From contig JAIOAX010000014.1 of NCBI GenBank assembly GCA_019873645.1, forward strand, positions 1 to 64,000: a DNA stretch of 64,000 nt, in the 5' to 3' direction. The position numbers were made by a program, and so were the translations under genes. This document shows, in pieces, positions 16,228 through 23,072 of this stretch. The notes below the pieces were generated by a model. The model had not been told where the DNA came from. It saw only the letters and a list, made by a program, of their open reading frames with translations, and did no database searches. How positions within the stretch are numbered: position 1 is the stretch's first letter; each line of letters begins with the position of its first letter. This DNA comes from Chloroflexota bacterium (GTDB lineage: Bacteria; Chloroflexota; Anaerolineae; B4-G1; SLSP01).

Positions 16228-17163
16228 TTACCGTTTGCGTTTGAGCAGCGCCAGTCCCACTACACAGACCAGGAGCAATACATAAGGGATGTACTTGAGC
16301 AGCGGATTGGGCGCGCGATAGGTCGCCGTCCCCGGTGAAACCACAACCGGAAAAGAAAGGGCATAGGTGACAGAGGGCGCGGGCGTGGGAGAGACAGGGT
16401 GAGTGGGAGAGGGGGTGAGGGAGAGAGTGGGGGAAGAGGTGAGCGGGAGAGAGGAGGAAGCGGTTGGCGTCGGTGTGGATGTAGCTGGATCGAGTGATGG
16501 CGTTGCTGTGGGCGTAGAGGGGTTGGGCGCTGGCGACGGTGTTGACGTGGACGTGGCGGGAACGGCGGTTGCCGTTGGCGTCGGCGCAGACGTGGATGGC
16601 CCAACGGTCGCCGTTGCCGTTGGGGTAGCCGTGGCCGGGTCGGCTGCGGATGACATCGTCACGGCAGCGGAGGCGAGCGCCGCGCCACAGATCGCTTCAA
16701 AAGTGAGGTTGGGTGGAGACGCGGACCCGTCGCCCCACACCCAACCTTCGACATCGCCGTTACCCACCGTCCACACGGCGGCCCCCATGCCCGAATAAGC
16801 CCATGAACCGTCGGCGTTGCGGTGGAAGTAGTTCCAGTAAATGCAGGGGTTGTTTTTGCATTTGCAGAAGCAATCATTTGCCGGACAGCCTTCGCCGTCG
16901 AGCGTACAGATTGCCGAACCCAGCGGACCGGTATTGGCATCCACGACCAGCCCGGAGCGTTGCAGTAACGTCAGACCGGAGATCTGCTCCTCGGAGAACG
17001 TCACACAGCGCGTCACTACACGCCCATCCCCGTGGACGACGATCAGCCCGGCGCGATTTGTCCCCCCTGCCTGCGCCAGCGCGGGCAGCGGCAACAGGAC
17101 AAGGAACAGCGCGAAAAATATCCCGCCCCAAGCCCATTTTCGCTGTTGTCTATATTTCATCAT
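16228..17163 (-). CDS. Surface DUF4430 protein, beta-half of intrinsic factor type
   Basis: This 311-residue protein has an N-terminal signal peptide (WGGIFFALFLVLLPLPALAQA). A DUF4430-like domain follows (residues ~35-160): FSEEQISGLTLLQRSGL, a cysteine cluster CPANDCFCKCKNNPC, YWNYFHR, AYSGMGAAVW and NGDVEGWVWGDG. Then come a ~100-residue Pro/Thr/Ser stalk and one C-terminal helix (YVLLLVCVVGLALL) with a KRKR tail. In animals the same fold is the beta domain of intrinsic factor and transcobalamin that caps bound B12. It should therefore stand on the outer face of the membrane and help capture cobalamin. The stalk coding is low-complexity, and a C/T-rich repeat upstream provides its ribosome-binding site. 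Confidence 0.82.
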   Translation of the reverse strand: MMKYRQQRKWAWGGIFFALFLVLLPLPALAQAGGTNRAGLIVVHGDGRVVTRCVTFSEEQISGLTLLQRSGLVVDANTGPLGSAICTLDGEGCPANDCFCKCKNNPCIYWNYFHRNADGSWAYSGMGAAVWTVGNGDVEGWVWGDGSASPPNLTFEAICGAALASAAVTMSSAADPATATPTATATVGPSTSAPTPTATAVPATSTSTPSPAPNPSTPTATPSLDPATSTPTPTASSSLPLTSSPTLSLTPSPTHPVSPTPAPSVTYALSFPVVVSPGTATYRAPNPLLKYIPYVLLLVCVVGLALLKRKR

Positions 17164-17242
17164 CTGTTCCTGCCTCCTGCCTCTTGCTTCCTGCCCCTTG
17201 CCCCCTGCCTCTTGCTTCCTGCCTCTTGCTACTGTCTGCCGT
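17164..17242. repeat. C/T-rich tandem repeat (CCTGCCTCTTGCTT units)
   Basis: About six near-copies of a 9-14 bp unit lie between the toroid and DUF4430 genes. On the minus strand it reads GGCAGGAGGCAGG and supplies the Shine-Dalgarno of the DUF4430 gene; the other end runs into GTCTGCCGTCTACCG, a unit of the GTAGACG family. Confidence 0.75.
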
Positions 17243-18346
17243 CTACCGTTTTTTCAGCATCAACCCTGCCCCCATCAGCAGCAAACCGATGACGATGAGC
17301 GGATTGCCCGGCGCAAATCCACCGGATGTTGGCAGCAGCGGCACATCAGAGACCACCGCCGGCGCAGCCACCGTTGTTTGTGGCGTGCGCGACGCTCCAA
17401 CGACGGCTACGTTAACCAGGTGCATCCCCTCGACGGCCTGCACTGCCTGCGCCGTTGCCATGATGTTCGCAAAGGGGACGGCGGCCTGCCAGTAATAACC
17501 GCCGCTGGAAGCATCCCAGAGCGCCAGAAGGGCACCGAGTGGGTCTGTCCCATTGCCGGCCCAGTTGCCCAGCGGCTCGCCGAGCGCGTAGAGCGCCTGC
17601 AACACAACCGCCGTAGAATTGGCATCGGTATCCGTTCCCCATGCCGAGGGTTTTTGGTAAGGGAAGCCGCCATCGGCGTTTTGCATACGTTGGAGATAAG
17701 GAAGCGCGCCGCTTGCGGCATCGCGCTCCCCCACGGCGAGCAACGCCTGCATCGCCAGCGCAGTCGTGTTCGTATCCGCCAGGCCCGCCGTCGGCCCACC
17801 GAAGAGTGACCAGGCGCCGTCGTCGGCGATCTGCGTCTTGAGCAGGTCAACCGCATTCTGAGGGACAGGCGCGCCGGCATTGTGGAGCGCCAGCATCGCG
17901 TAAGCGTGCGCGTACAGCGAATCCCCGAAGCGGCCCGTGGCCTTGTCCTGCGTTGCCAGCAGCGCCTGCACCAGATCCTTGCCGCCGAAGTTACGGGGAT
18001 TCTGCCCGGTCGCTACAGCCGCGAGCACAACCCGGCTCAGAGCGCCGGCATCTTTCACCGCACCCTTCTTGACCTGTGTGACCAGGTAATCCAGCGGCGA
18101 ATTGCCCGCCGCCGAAAGCCAGGTGCTGCAATCCTGCCCGGCAGCGGCGGCGGCCAGGATCACCTCGGTCGTCGTCCCAACGTCCGAACCGGCGGAGAAG
18201 CCGTTGGTGAAACCGCCGTCGGCCTGTTGGAAGCCGCGCAGCCAGGTCAACGCCGCCTCGTCCTGTGGACGCTGCGCTGCCATGACCGGCGCAGCCCAGG
18301 CCAGCACCAAACCGAGCGCCAAAACGATCAAACCGAACTTTTTCAT
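17243..18346 (-). CDS. Exported alpha/alpha-toroid protein, alpha-half of intrinsic factor type
   Basis: This 367-residue protein starts at ATG 18346 (GCGGAGGTTACAG before it) with a signal peptide ending near APVMAAQ. It then has repeated prenyltransferase/squalene-cyclase-type helical units: ALTWLRGFQQADGGF, TTTEVILAAAAAGQ, ALLATQDKATGRFG, ALPYLQRMQNADGGF, STAVVLQALYALGE. This alpha6/alpha6 barrel is the fold of the alpha domain of intrinsic factor and transcobalamin. The C-terminus has LLPTSGG, a hydrophobic helix and LKKR, resembling an LPxTG-like or membrane anchor. It is the first gene after a cobalamin riboswitch, so cobalamin binding is strongly suggested by context. It lacks the cyclase acid motif. 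Confidence 0.85.
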   Translation of the reverse strand: MKKFGLIVLALGLVLAWAAPVMAAQRPQDEAALTWLRGFQQADGGFTNGFSAGSDVGTTTEVILAAAAAGQDCSTWLSAAGNSPLDYLVTQVKKGAVKDAGALSRVVLAAVATGQNPRNFGGKDLVQALLATQDKATGRFGDSLYAHAYAMLALHNAGAPVPQNAVDLLKTQIADDGAWSLFGGPTAGLADTNTTALAMQALLAVGERDAASGALPYLQRMQNADGGFPYQKPSAWGTDTDANSTAVVLQALYALGEPLGNWAGNGTDPLGALLALWDASSGGYYWQAAVPFANIMATAQAVQAVEGMHLVNVAVVGASRTPQTTVAAPAVVSDVPLLPTSGGFAPGNPLIVIGLLLMGAGLMLKKR

Positions 18347-18381
18347 CTGTAACCTCCGCGTCTGTACAGTATTTTTTTCTA

Positions 18382-18456
18382 TCAGCAGATTAAACAGATT
18401 TAGCAGATAATATGGTTGTACCAATCAAAATCTGCTCAATCTGCTAAATCTGCTGA
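18382..18456. repeat. Inverted repeat of AATCTGCT units in the B12-operon leader
   Basis: TCAGCAGATTAAACAGATTTAGCAGAT (18382-18408) pairs with ATCTGCTCAATCTGCTAAATCTGCTGA (18430-18456). It lies between the riboswitch terminator and the first gene, so every readthrough transcript carries this hairpin. Confidence 0.88.
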
Positions 18457-18457
18457 C

Positions 18458-18487
18458 AAAAAAATCCCTTGCCTCACGAGCAAGGGA
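18458..18487 (-). terminator. Riboswitch-linked transcription terminator
   Basis: The 8-bp stem TCCCTTGC/GCAAGGGA (18465-18472 with 18480-18487) is followed on the minus strand by seven U (complement of 18458-18464). It lies directly 3' of the aptamer and upstream of the toroid gene, so B12 binding should favour termination. Confidence 0.85.
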
Positions 18488-18690
18488 TGACGCGGCGGTA
18501 GTCTTGGCCACTTCGCCGGCCTCACCCCTTCTCGCGAGGGTGTAGCCACTCAAGCTGAGCAGGCGACCTGGCTTGTGGAGAGCCTGAAACTCTCGCACTT
18601 ACAGTTGCGCGTCAGCGCCGGACTTGAACCGGCTTCGCTCTTAGCCCGACCCATCCGGGAGTGCGGGCACTCAGCCTGGACATATTCGAT
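18488..18690 (-). ncRNA. Cobalamin (B12) riboswitch aptamer
   Basis: Read on the minus strand the leader contains GAAGCCGGTTCAAGTCCGGC (conserved P3-P4 segment), GCGCAACTGTAA, and the B12 box as AAGCCAGGTCGCCTGC, in the order and spacing of the cobalamin class. A peripheral GAGTGGCTACACCC...GGGGTGAGGCC arm and the attenuator stem follow. Adenosyl- or methyl-cobalamin binding in other bacteria represses uptake genes. Here it controls the toroid, DUF4430 and ECF genes, which gives the main evidence for their substrate. Confidence 0.92.
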
Positions 18691-18697
18691 TGGGGGT

Positions 18698-18725
18698 ATT
18701 GTAATGGGTTTGGGGGAGGTGTCAA
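18698..18725 (-). promoter_or_regulatory. Promoter of the cobalamin operon
   Basis: Consensus TTGACA (complement of 18720-18725) and TACAAT (complement of 18698-18703) have a 16-bp spacer. The predicted start at about 18690 coincides with the 5' end of the riboswitch. Confidence 0.75.
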
Positions 18726-18731
18726 GCGAGG

Positions 18732-18823
18732 AGAATGAAAGAATGGGGGAATGGGAGAATGAAAGAATGAGCGAATGAAAGAATGGGAGAATGAAAGAAT
18801 GAGCGAATGAAAGAATGGGAGAT
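18732..18823. repeat. Tandem GAATGAAA/GAATGGGA/GAATGAGC units
   Basis: About eleven direct 8-bp near-copies fill the space between the cobalamin-operon promoter and the ATPase-regulator gene, without an inverted arm. Confidence 0.85.
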
Positions 18824-18848
18824 ATGGAAGCTCTTGCTCAAAGGGTGA

Positions 18849-18878
18849 TTCTGTGGTATTCTGTGATAAAAGTGTGAC
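18849..18878 (+). promoter_or_regulatory. Three phased TGTG(A/G) boxes upstream of the OmpR-tailed ATPase
   Basis: TGTGG (18852), TGTGA (18862) and TGTGA (18873) are spaced 10 and 11 bp apart, 25 nt before the gene start. Direct repeats at helical-turn spacing are the usual target of OmpR-type winged helices, and the same TGTGA half-site recurs before the peptide gene, so autoregulation is plausible. Confidence 0.4.
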
Positions 18879-18901
18879 CATCGCAAGCAAAGGCAGGGAA
18901 G

Positions 18902-20389
18902 ATGGTGAGTTCAAAGACATTCGGTTTCAGTCATCGGTTGTGGCGCTGGCTGGAACGGTTGGGATTCGAAGCCGATCCTTTTGCGCTCTACGAAGCCGAA
19001 CATGAGCGTGACTACCTTTCGTATTTCTTCGTTGATCGCCCCTATTTATATGACGTCCTGGGCGTGCCGGCGCACCCGCAAACGGCCTTTTTGATGGCCG
19101 GACGCGGCGAAGGGAAAACGGCTACGCGCCACATGGTAGCCTACGAATGTACTCACGGGAAGTTCCGCCGCCAGGTCTTGCCGGTCCACTATTACGATTT
19201 TGGGTTACTGATCGAAACTGTGCAAGGCGACGTGAGCAAAATCACCGTGCGCCATCATCTGCGCGGCGTGATACGCGCTATCATCAGAGCGCTGGCCGAT
19301 GAAGTCCCGGCCATTTACTTCGATCATCTGGACGAGACCGAACGCCGGCTTCTGACCGGGTATGCTCAGGCGTTTGGCGATCCGGTTGCACAGTTGAGGC
19401 TGTCGCAGATTATTCCGACGCAACCCCTCCCATTGAATTGGGACATGCTCTCACCGCTGGAGACCCTGAACACCCTTTCCGGCCTGGTGATCAAACTCGG
19501 CCAGACGCCCCAGAATACCTACAAGTCCCTGTACATCCTGGTAGATTGCGTGGATGAGACGGCACTCGGCGCCCAAGCCGCGGCGGCGTTGCTGCGTCCC
19601 CTGGTCGGCGAGCGAACGCTGTTGGAAATGCCGCATCTGGCCTTCAAGTTTTTCCTGCCTGCTGAAGTGGGCGAGTCGCTGCGTCAAGCTGTGGATTTGC
19701 GCCCGGACCGCCTGTGTGTGCGCCGTATCACCTGGGATAGGGAGGCCTTAAGGGACGTGGTGCAACAGCGGCTGGCTTACTACAGCCACGACATGGTAAG
19801 ACGGCTTGAGGATATGTGTACCTCGGCAGCGAAAGGCCGTGCGATGGAGCGTCTGTTGGATGCCAGCGAAGGCTCGCCACGCACACTGCTGCGTCTGTGT
19901 CAGGCTTTGATTCACCATCACGTGTACCGGACTGATGATACATTAATTGACAGCGTGGACGTGACGGAGACCTTGATTGAGTTCCAACAACGGGTGGAAG
20001 TGGAGCGACAAACTCCGGTGGCAAAACCTGCGTTGGCAGCGGCGCGTGAGGCGACGCCAGAGGTCTTGCCGGAGACAGGATTGCACATAGCGCCGGGCAG
20101 CGGACACGTGTGGGTGGATGGGCAACAGTTGACCCCGCCACTCTCACCGCAGGAATTCAAGCTGTTGGAGACGCTTTACCGCCATGCGCCGCATATCGTC
20201 ACCCAGGAAGAACTCATCGAGAGCGTGTGGCCGCAATCCTCGTGGGGGGCGGATGAGAGTTACGGCGAACAGAATCTGCGCAAGCTGATCTCACGGCTGC
20301 GGCGGCGATTGGACGTCAGCGGCGATGGGGATGAAGCCCGCTTTGTGAAGAATGCACGAGGGAGGGGGTATTGGTTGAAGGTATCGTAA
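18902..20389 (+). CDS. P-loop ATPase with C-terminal OmpR-type DNA-binding domain
   Basis: This 495-residue protein has a DPF-containing N-terminus (GFEADPFALY), Walker A AGRGEGKT at residues 66-73, a Walker B-like LYILVDCVDET at about 210-220 and a helical ATPase lid region. The C-terminal ~95 residues are a transcriptional-regulatory winged helix (LSPQEFKLLETLYRH, EELIESVW, NLRKLISRLRRRLD, NARGRGYWL). No receiver domain is present, so the ATPase module itself probably senses the signal, as in STAND-type regulators. It leads a run of ATPase genes and the peptide/radical-SAM pair and is the best candidate regulator of that cluster. This is inference from order and from shared TGTGA boxes. Confidence 0.8.
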   Translation: MVSSKTFGFSHRLWRWLERLGFEADPFALYEAEHERDYLSYFFVDRPYLYDVLGVPAHPQTAFLMAGRGEGKTATRHMVAYECTHGKFRRQVLPVHYYDFGLLIETVQGDVSKITVRHHLRGVIRAIIRALADEVPAIYFDHLDETERRLLTGYAQAFGDPVAQLRLSQIIPTQPLPLNWDMLSPLETLNTLSGLVIKLGQTPQNTYKSLYILVDCVDETALGAQAAAALLRPLVGERTLLEMPHLAFKFFLPAEVGESLRQAVDLRPDRLCVRRITWDREALRDVVQQRLAYYSHDMVRRLEDMCTSAAKGRAMERLLDASEGSPRTLLRLCQALIHHHVYRTDDTLIDSVDVTETLIEFQQRVEVERQTPVAKPALAAAREATPEVLPETGLHIAPGSGHVWVDGQQLTPPLSPQEFKLLETLYRHAPHIVTQEELIESVWPQSSWGADESYGEQNLRKLISRLRRRLDVSGDGDEARFVKNARGRGYWLKVS

Positions 20390-20399
20390 CATAGTTTTC

Positions 20400-20631
20400 A
20401 CTCTGGGTTGATTTTCCTCTTTTTGTGCCACTGTATTGTCACAGATTTTTCATCCTCACAGTATGTATCCTGCTTGGCGTTTGTAGTATGGTTAGACTGT
20501 CCGAGAGGTAATCCATATTTCTCATGGATAATGCCATCTGGGCAGCTCACCTGATTCACCTCCGCCGAAGTTATGGCTGAATGACGAGGAGTAACTTTTG
20601 CGGGGGTTTTTGTTGTTTGTGAAAGGCATTT
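20400..20631 (+). other. Structured leader before the second ATPase gene
   Basis: This 230-nt untranslated stretch contains GTCACAG and TCACAG boxes (20438-20460) resembling the cluster's TGTGA half-sites, a small hairpin ATCCAT/ATGGAT near 20511-20530, and a terminator-type hairpin ending 21 nt before the ATG. No known riboswitch class was recognised. Confidence 0.4.
20559..20611 (+). terminator. Terminator or attenuator just upstream of the ATPase gene
   Basis: CCTCCGC-N2-AAGTTA (20559-20573) pairs with TAACTT-N2-GCGGGGG (20592-20606), followed by five T. The loop is 18 nt. It may end transcription from the previous gene or attenuate entry into the 20632 gene. Confidence 0.6.
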
Positions 20632-21897
20632 ATGCACCCAATCGCCAGGTCTATTCGCTACGGGTTTACCGGCACAGAGTACGATAAATATCTGAAATTT
20701 ATCAACGGGTGGCCGGGAGTACAGCAAAGGGTATATATGGATCCCTTTGCCGTTAATGTACCACCCGACATACTTGATGCTGCTTATGTTGAACGTCCTG
20801 CGGTTGAAGAACAAATATACAGAACGGGAAACAGCGTTATTGTGGGATTAAAAGGTAGTGGCAAGACCGCGTTGTGGCAAAGATCACGCCCTATAACGAA
20901 AGATTTATCAGGGCGTGATGTAGTCTTCCTGCGTATGTCTCCTGAAATTGTGACTTCAGATTGTTTGACCCGTCATCATTGGGATAAAAAAAAGGCTAAG
21001 ATCCTTATTGATGACACCGAATGCCTGAACGAGCAATCTTTAGTTCACCTCATCGATACGACACAGCAATGGCATGATAAAACCTCTGGACGCCTCGATT
21101 TTATCGTATTTGCCAATCGAGAACGCAAAGCCTTCATAGAAGGGTTGGATTACGTCAAGCAAGGGAACCTTGAGGTTTACGATTTGCCGGCCTGGAAAGA
21201 CGCCGAGTTACGCGCACTTCTGGGCCAACGTTTGGCTGCCTGGAGTACCGGTTTTATTGATTATCAAAGCTTCAAAGAACCACGAAGAGCCGCTGGAATC
21301 ACAAATCCCTCCCGACTTTACAATCTATTAGAAAATTTCGATCAATTCAACAGCAATGAAAACCTGCAAGCTGTTTTCGTAGATAAACGCATTGTCCACT
21401 GGCGTAGTGAATTGCCCCAGCCAGGTACAAAAGCCAGTAGAATCAGTCGGACAATTGCTTATTTATGGGGACGCGAAAACAAAAAAGGAGAGAACGGACT
21501 TGTTTTGTTTCTGTATGTATTGCGCGACCTCACTAATCCCGAAGATAGGCGTGCGGTACAGCTAGATGAATTGATTAAAGATCTCGAGTCGGAATGGCAT
21601 CCCCCTTTATCCGCTACAGAAGCTTCTTCCTCAGACTATACCCGGAACTGGGCAAAAGAGATGCTGAATCTGGCAGATGATGATACCCGGCGAGACTTTA
21701 TCTCTACGATTATCAAGGGCGTTGTAGCTGTTGGAGCTGACCAGGGAGAGTGGGATGCCCCCATTCATGCTCTCAACCTGGCGCGCGGGTTCATTGCGGC
21801 CTGCGCGGGTTGTTGGCCTCAGTATCGGCCACCGCTTAGCATAGCCCATCTTAACGCCCTTGTCAGCATCTATTGGGGAAAAGGAGGAGAAGAATGA
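20632..21897 (+). CDS. P-loop ATPase of uncertain family
   Basis: This 421-residue protein has a DPF segment (MDPFAVN) before Walker A GLKGSGKT (residues ~79-86). It has a possible Walker B DFIVFANRER-like strand and no further recognised domain. It resembles the ATPases often annotated as Sll1717-like P-loop proteins, but I cannot confirm that. It starts 21 nt after a terminator-like hairpin and its stop overlaps the next start (ATGA), so these two ATPases are made together. There are no membrane helices. Role unknown; a signalling or assembly ATPase partner is suggested by the tandem arrangement. Confidence 0.7.
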   Translation: MHPIARSIRYGFTGTEYDKYLKFINGWPGVQQRVYMDPFAVNVPPDILDAAYVERPAVEEQIYRTGNSVIVGLKGSGKTALWQRSRPITKDLSGRDVVFLRMSPEIVTSDCLTRHHWDKKKAKILIDDTECLNEQSLVHLIDTTQQWHDKTSGRLDFIVFANRERKAFIEGLDYVKQGNLEVYDLPAWKDAELRALLGQRLAAWSTGFIDYQSFKEPRRAAGITNPSRLYNLLENFDQFNSNENLQAVFVDKRIVHWRSELPQPGTKASRISRTIAYLWGRENKKGENGLVLFLYVLRDLTNPEDRRAVQLDELIKDLESEWHPPLSATEASSSDYTRNWAKEMLNLADDDTRRDFISTIIKGVVAVGADQGEWDAPIHALNLARGFIAACAGCWPQYRPPLSIAHLNALVSIYWGKGGEE

Positions 21898-23072
21898 GTT
21901 TCCCATTTCAAAATCGTGACGAGCCACTCCAAATTATTTGCGATTTGGCATCAAACGATAATATTTTGCTGGATGTGTACGGTGAGGCCGGTATAGGCAA
22001 ATCCCGATTGCTGCAAGAAGCTAAACTCCGAATACAAAAGAGAAATCCTCGTGCCCTGGTACTCATACTGGATATCGCTCCTATACAAAGCGTCCAGGAT
22101 CGTCCAGCTGCCCTGTTACAAACATTGCTTGATCAAGCCGGGGGTAAACTGTGCCTTAATGGCCGGAACAATGAAGAGGAAGCGGAGTCCCTCGTTGTAC
22201 AGCTGAATGAGTTAGCGGCTCAAATCCCCGTATACCTGATGTTCGACACGACGGAAACACTCCAGAACGATGTTGAATTTTGGGATTGGGTACACTTGTA
22301 TATTACAGAACCTCTGGTTATCGAGAGGAAAGTCAGACAGATATATGCCGGCCGAGTGCCCGTTCCATGGCGGCGCTTCGAATTGCGCCGCGCCGTTAGA
22401 TTACTGCCGTTGGGACCCATTACCCCTGTGGATGCCAGCCGCGCGCTTGCCGAACAAGTCTTGCGCAAAAATAACCCGACGCTGGGGGAAAAGGACCTTC
22501 AGCTGGCTGTTGATATAGCTCTGGAATTCTCTTTTGGACACCCCTTGCTTTCCGAAACCCTGGCAGCCTATATCGCTAAGCATTGGCCCACCACTTTACC
22601 ATTACCCCAATTCAAAAAGGAATTATGTATCCAGGCGGTGGCGCCCTTTATCAGACAGCACTTATTCCAAGATATACCTGCGCCGTGGGACAAGGGGTTG
22701 TGGTGGGCCAGCGTCCTCGATTGGTTTGATCCAACCATCCTGCAACAGTACCTCAAGAGAGTCATGCCCGAACTAAAAGACCAGCCGGATTATTTTTTCA
22801 TCCGCGAGGTGGCGCGCTTACGTATGCAGAATACGGTGATCTGGCAAGAACGGCGTGGCGACCGTCTCCACGGTTTGATTCAGGACGTTGTGCGGCAGTG
22901 TTTCAAGACAATGGATGTAAAGGAATACCAGCGAGCGTGTATGGCGGCAGCGGAAACCTTTGAAGCTATCGCGCAAGAATTCAATGCAGAAGACAGTTAC
23001 AGAAAACAATTTTTGGATGAAGCCGCAGTCTATTATCAGCGGTGGCAGAGCCTGGAGGAGATGACAAAATGA
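21894..23072 (+). CDS. P-loop ATPase, STAND/AAA-like
   Basis: This 392-residue protein starts at ATG 21894, overlapping the preceding stop and preceded by AAGGAGGAGAAG. Walker A is YGEAGIGKSRLL (about residues 27-38). Strand LVLILDIAPIQ and a sensor-like VYLMFDTTETL (Walker B-like, about 110-120) follow, then a helical C-terminal half rich in Trp. The order of motifs resembles the NTPase part of STAND proteins, without an evident effector domain. Its stop overlaps the start of the large TPR gene. Function unknown; the smaller size next to two related ATPases suggests duplication and specialisation. Confidence 0.72.
   Translation: MSFPFQNRDEPLQIICDLASNDNILLDVYGEAGIGKSRLLQEAKLRIQKRNPRALVLILDIAPIQSVQDRPAALLQTLLDQAGGKLCLNGRNNEEEAESLVVQLNELAAQIPVYLMFDTTETLQNDVEFWDWVHLYITEPLVIERKVRQIYAGRVPVPWRRFELRRAVRLLPLGPITPVDASRALAEQVLRKNNPTLGEKDLQLAVDIALEFSFGHPLLSETLAAYIAKHWPTTLPLPQFKKELCIQAVAPFIRQHLFQDIPAPWDKGLWWASVLDWFDPTILQQYLKRVMPELKDQPDYFFIREVARLRMQNTVIWQERRGDRLHGLIQDVVRQCFKTMDVKEYQRACMAAAETFEAIAQEFNAEDSYRKQFLDEAAVYYQRWQSLEEMTK

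Noticed and set aside
20398..20814. A 138-codon minus-strand frame between the OmpR-tailed ATPase and the next ATPase
   Set aside because: It overlaps the 5' part of the 20632 gene antisense, has no ribosome-binding site and covers the hairpins of the leader.
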